Below are positions 39,896 through 41,434 of a stretch of 41,434 nt of DNA, one piece after another (the stretch's first letter is position 1; every line of letters starts with the position of its first letter). The translations under genes were made by a program, and so were the position numbers. Source of the stretch: Candidatus Taylorbacteria bacterium RIFCSPLOWO2_12_FULL_43_20 (lineage in GTDB: Bacteria; Patescibacteriota; Minisyncoccia; Phycocordibacterales; HO2-43-120); assembly GCA_001821295.1 (NCBI GenBank), contig MHSK01000002.1, positions 1 to 41,434 of the forward strand. Direction: 5' to 3'. The notes under the pieces were generated by a model. It did not search any database. It was given only the letters and a program-made list of their open reading frames with translations, and had not been told where the DNA came from.

Positions 39896-41032
39896 ATGGA
39901 CATCAAATCTGTACTCAAACTGAACGCCTATCGGAACATTCCGCTGTGGTATGAACAAGCCTATGAGTTTGGTCTTTACACGCTTGCGGGATGTAAAGGC
40001 GATCAAACTGCAATGATGGAAAGTGTGATTGCTTTGTCGGCACTTCACAACAATGCCCTCTATCATCATCAAGGTGATGGCAAGGCAACTCCACATTCTG
40101 CCGCTGAGCAGATTGCTGGGATTTGTGCTGCCGTCTTTAACGAAGATATCGCCAAATCTCAATTTGGATTCGTCCGACCTGATGTTCCAGTCGCGATGGA
40201 TAATTGCGGCATGGGTGGCGATATGATTACCACCGCCAATGTGTCTACTTTGTCTGCCTTCATTGCGGCGACGGCTGGTATTCCAATGTGCAAACATGGG
40301 TCACCAGCCAATGCTGACAAAGGCAAACACGGTAGCTCGGACTTCGTGGGGCTGTGCGGGATTAATTGTTTTGCTCACAAGCTAACGATTGAGACTTCAG
40401 TGGAGCGGTTCAATTTTGGCTACACTGAGGCGCTGGATACCCGCTATAAGCATATCCATATGCAGACGCACAAGTTCGTGAAGCTTCCACACATGAACGA
40501 CATTATCGGACCAATCACTAATCCGGTTGATCCAAAAATAATGTCACGCCGGGTGTTGGGGGTGAATCACCTTGTGCCCACTCGAGTGGTGGCTGAGGTC
40601 TACCATATTCTTAATCAGATAGGAGTGACGCAAATGGACCACTTGCTGGTGGTTCGTGGCTTTATCTCCGATGAATCTGATGAGGGTATGGATGAGCTAT
40701 CCATCTGCTCTGGCGGAACGGAAGTGTCGGAACTTTGTGATGGTGAAATCACAACTTACCGTCTCTATGCCAAAGACTTTGGTGTAAGCGAAGTTTCGGC
40801 GACAGACGTCTCGCCTCCGATGGGTGTTTCCAAGGGCGACTTCTCCATGCAGATCTTGCGTGGAGAACGAAATGGGTCAGTGTTGGACATGATCTTCGCC
40901 AATGCGGCCCTGTTGTTCTACCTGAATGACCCCGCCCTTTCTTGGATGAAAGCTCATCAGGCTGCTCGCGATACTTTCGCTACTGGTAAAGTACCAAAAA
41001 CGAAAGACAATTTGGCTGGGTTTTGTCGATAG
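39896..41032 (+). CDS. TrpD-fold (anthranilate phosphoribosyltransferase-like) enzyme with altered acceptor site
   Basis: A 378-residue protein of the TrpD/nucleoside phosphorylase II fold. The PRPP site is intact: G105-M-G-G-D109, NVST (115-118), KHG (133-135), GSSD (146-149), GPITNP (205-210) and the Mg-binding D266/E267 in GMDEL. Residues that hold anthranilate in TrpD differ: the Asn after KHG is Ser136, and the Arg before the GPxxNP segment is absent (L-P-H instead). So it probably moves a phosphoribosyl group to or from another acceptor. An AGGAG site precedes the ATG, 1 bp after the phosphatase-like gene. No other trp biosynthesis gene is in the window. Confidence 0.82.
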   Translation: MDIKSVLKLNAYRNIPLWYEQAYEFGLYTLAGCKGDQTAMMESVIALSALHNNALYHHQGDGKATPHSAAEQIAGICAAVFNEDIAKSQFGFVRPDVPVAMDNCGMGGDMITTANVSTLSAFIAATAGIPMCKHGSPANADKGKHGSSDFVGLCGINCFAHKLTIETSVERFNFGYTEALDTRYKHIHMQTHKFVKLPHMNDIIGPITNPVDPKIMSRRVLGVNHLVPTRVVAEVYHILNQIGVTQMDHLLVVRGFISDESDEGMDELSICSGGTEVSELCDGEITTYRLYAKDFGVSEVSATDVSPPMGVSKGDFSMQILRGERNGSVLDMIFANAALLFYLNDPALSWMKAHQAARDTFATGKVPKTKDNLAGFCR

Positions 41033-41048
41033 GTTGGTTGCAATCTCT

Positions 41049-41086
41049 GTGCGGGGCGTTCAAGGTGAACGTCCCGCACTTTTTAT
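41049..41086 (+). terminator. Rho-independent terminator of the T-box operon
   Basis: GTGCGGGGCGTTCA (41049-41062) pairs with TGAACGTCCCGCAC (41066-41079), with one G-U pair, followed by TTTTT. Confidence 0.9.
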
Positions 41087-41135
41087 TAAAATGATAGATT
41101 AAAGCTAATAACCTAAGATAGTATTTTTTATTTTT

Positions 41136-41360
41136 ATGAAATTATTTATTTTTGACTTAGATGGAACTCTCATAGACGATATGGAGTTTTACAAAAAAGC
41201 TTATTCAGAAAATTTAGATATGTTGGTGCGTAAACGCGCTGGAAACAAAGGAACAAAGATGTTAAATTTTCTCAGAAATTCTGATAAATACAGAGGTGAA
41301 TTAGCCTTGGTTGCTCTTGGAATTCCATTTTCTGATTGGTGTTCAAGCTATGGAACATAG
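41136..41360 (+). pseudogene. HAD-superfamily hydrolase, N-terminal fragment cut by a repeat
   Basis: The 74-residue frame begins KLFIFDLDGTLIDD, the classic HAD motif I with nucleophile Asp and DxDGT, and continues as a cap helix region to SDWC. At 41340 the sequence switches into a 30-bp repeat also found at 26585-26614, which brings the TAG stop. HAD enzymes are usually above 200 residues, and motifs II-IV are missing, so this is a truncated gene. Confidence 0.75.
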
Positions 41361-41369
41361 TTGACAGTT
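41340..41369. repeat. 30-bp repeat ending the HAD fragment
   Basis: An exact inverted copy of 26585-26614, starting inside the HAD frame. The rest of the window to 41434 shows nothing recognisable. Confidence 0.75.
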
Positions 41370-41434
41370 AATTAGTTGTAATTTCGACCTTTGAATTGTG
41401 GATTTTTTGTCTTTTAATTTGGCGTCAATGAACT

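Noticed and set aside
39346-41032. Part of a tryptophan biosynthesis operon
   Set aside because: No trpE, trpC, trpF, trpA or trpB is in the window, and the TrpD-like protein lacks anthranilate-binding residues.
1-41434. UGA recoded as an amino acid (known in some CPR lineages)
   Set aside because: Clear genes such as the response regulator, the exonuclease and the phosphatase-like gene end at TGA at the expected length.

Overview
The window looks like a chromosome segment of a Candidate Phyla Radiation (Patescibacteria, Parcubacteria-like) bacterium. This is an inference from the AT-rich, compact housekeeping genes on both strands, reduced aminoacyl-tRNA synthetases (AspRS without its insertion domain, an odd GluRS), many small membrane or secreted proteins and many short non-autonomous repeats. 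The genetic code is standard: TGA ends several genes.

Layout. 0.2-4.5 kb: small membrane protein, OmpR-type regulator, soluble triple-PAS histidine kinase and single-domain receiver. 4.5-11.9 kb: sugar and glycogen genes (ALG5-like glycosyltransferase, galU, then glucan phosphorylase, glgA, GH57, and a second GT2). 12-17.5 kb: candidate ncRNA, small protein, DEDDh exonuclease, lytic transglycosylase-like protein, EnvC-like M23 peptidase, gltX. 17.8-25 kb: secreted protein, murG, ftsW, D,D-carboxypeptidase, scpB, scpA, aspS (cell wall, division and chromosome condensation). 25-30 kb: membrane-anchored protein, tRNA-Leu, housekeeping trpS, GHKL ATPase. 30-35.6 kb: CYTH protein, membrane proteins, GNAT, and a microprotein/SET/membrane-kinase operon, a GreA-like mini-protein and a frameshifted Nudix gene. 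35.8-41.1 kb: a tryptophanyl-tRNA island.

The island is the most unusual part. It holds two further TrpRS genes, both with the Cys pattern of the [4Fe-4S] TrpRS subtype. One carries two N-terminal zinc ribbons. The other is followed by a tRNA-Trp(CCA) gene in an apparent operon. Next comes a T-box riboswitch with antiterminator and terminator, controlling a pair of genes: a low-molecular-weight phosphatase-like protein and a TrpD-fold phosphoribosyltransferase lacking the usual anthranilate-binding residues. These genes are GC-richer, have strong Shine-Dalgarno sites and consensus -35 boxes, and so look acquired.

In contrast, many housekeeping genes have an (often extended) -10 box ending 6-9 nt before the start codon, so their mRNAs are probably leaderless. 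Several families of MITE-like repeats sit at gene edges; some provide stop codons (galU, GH57) or abut promoters (gltX, ftsW, scpB).
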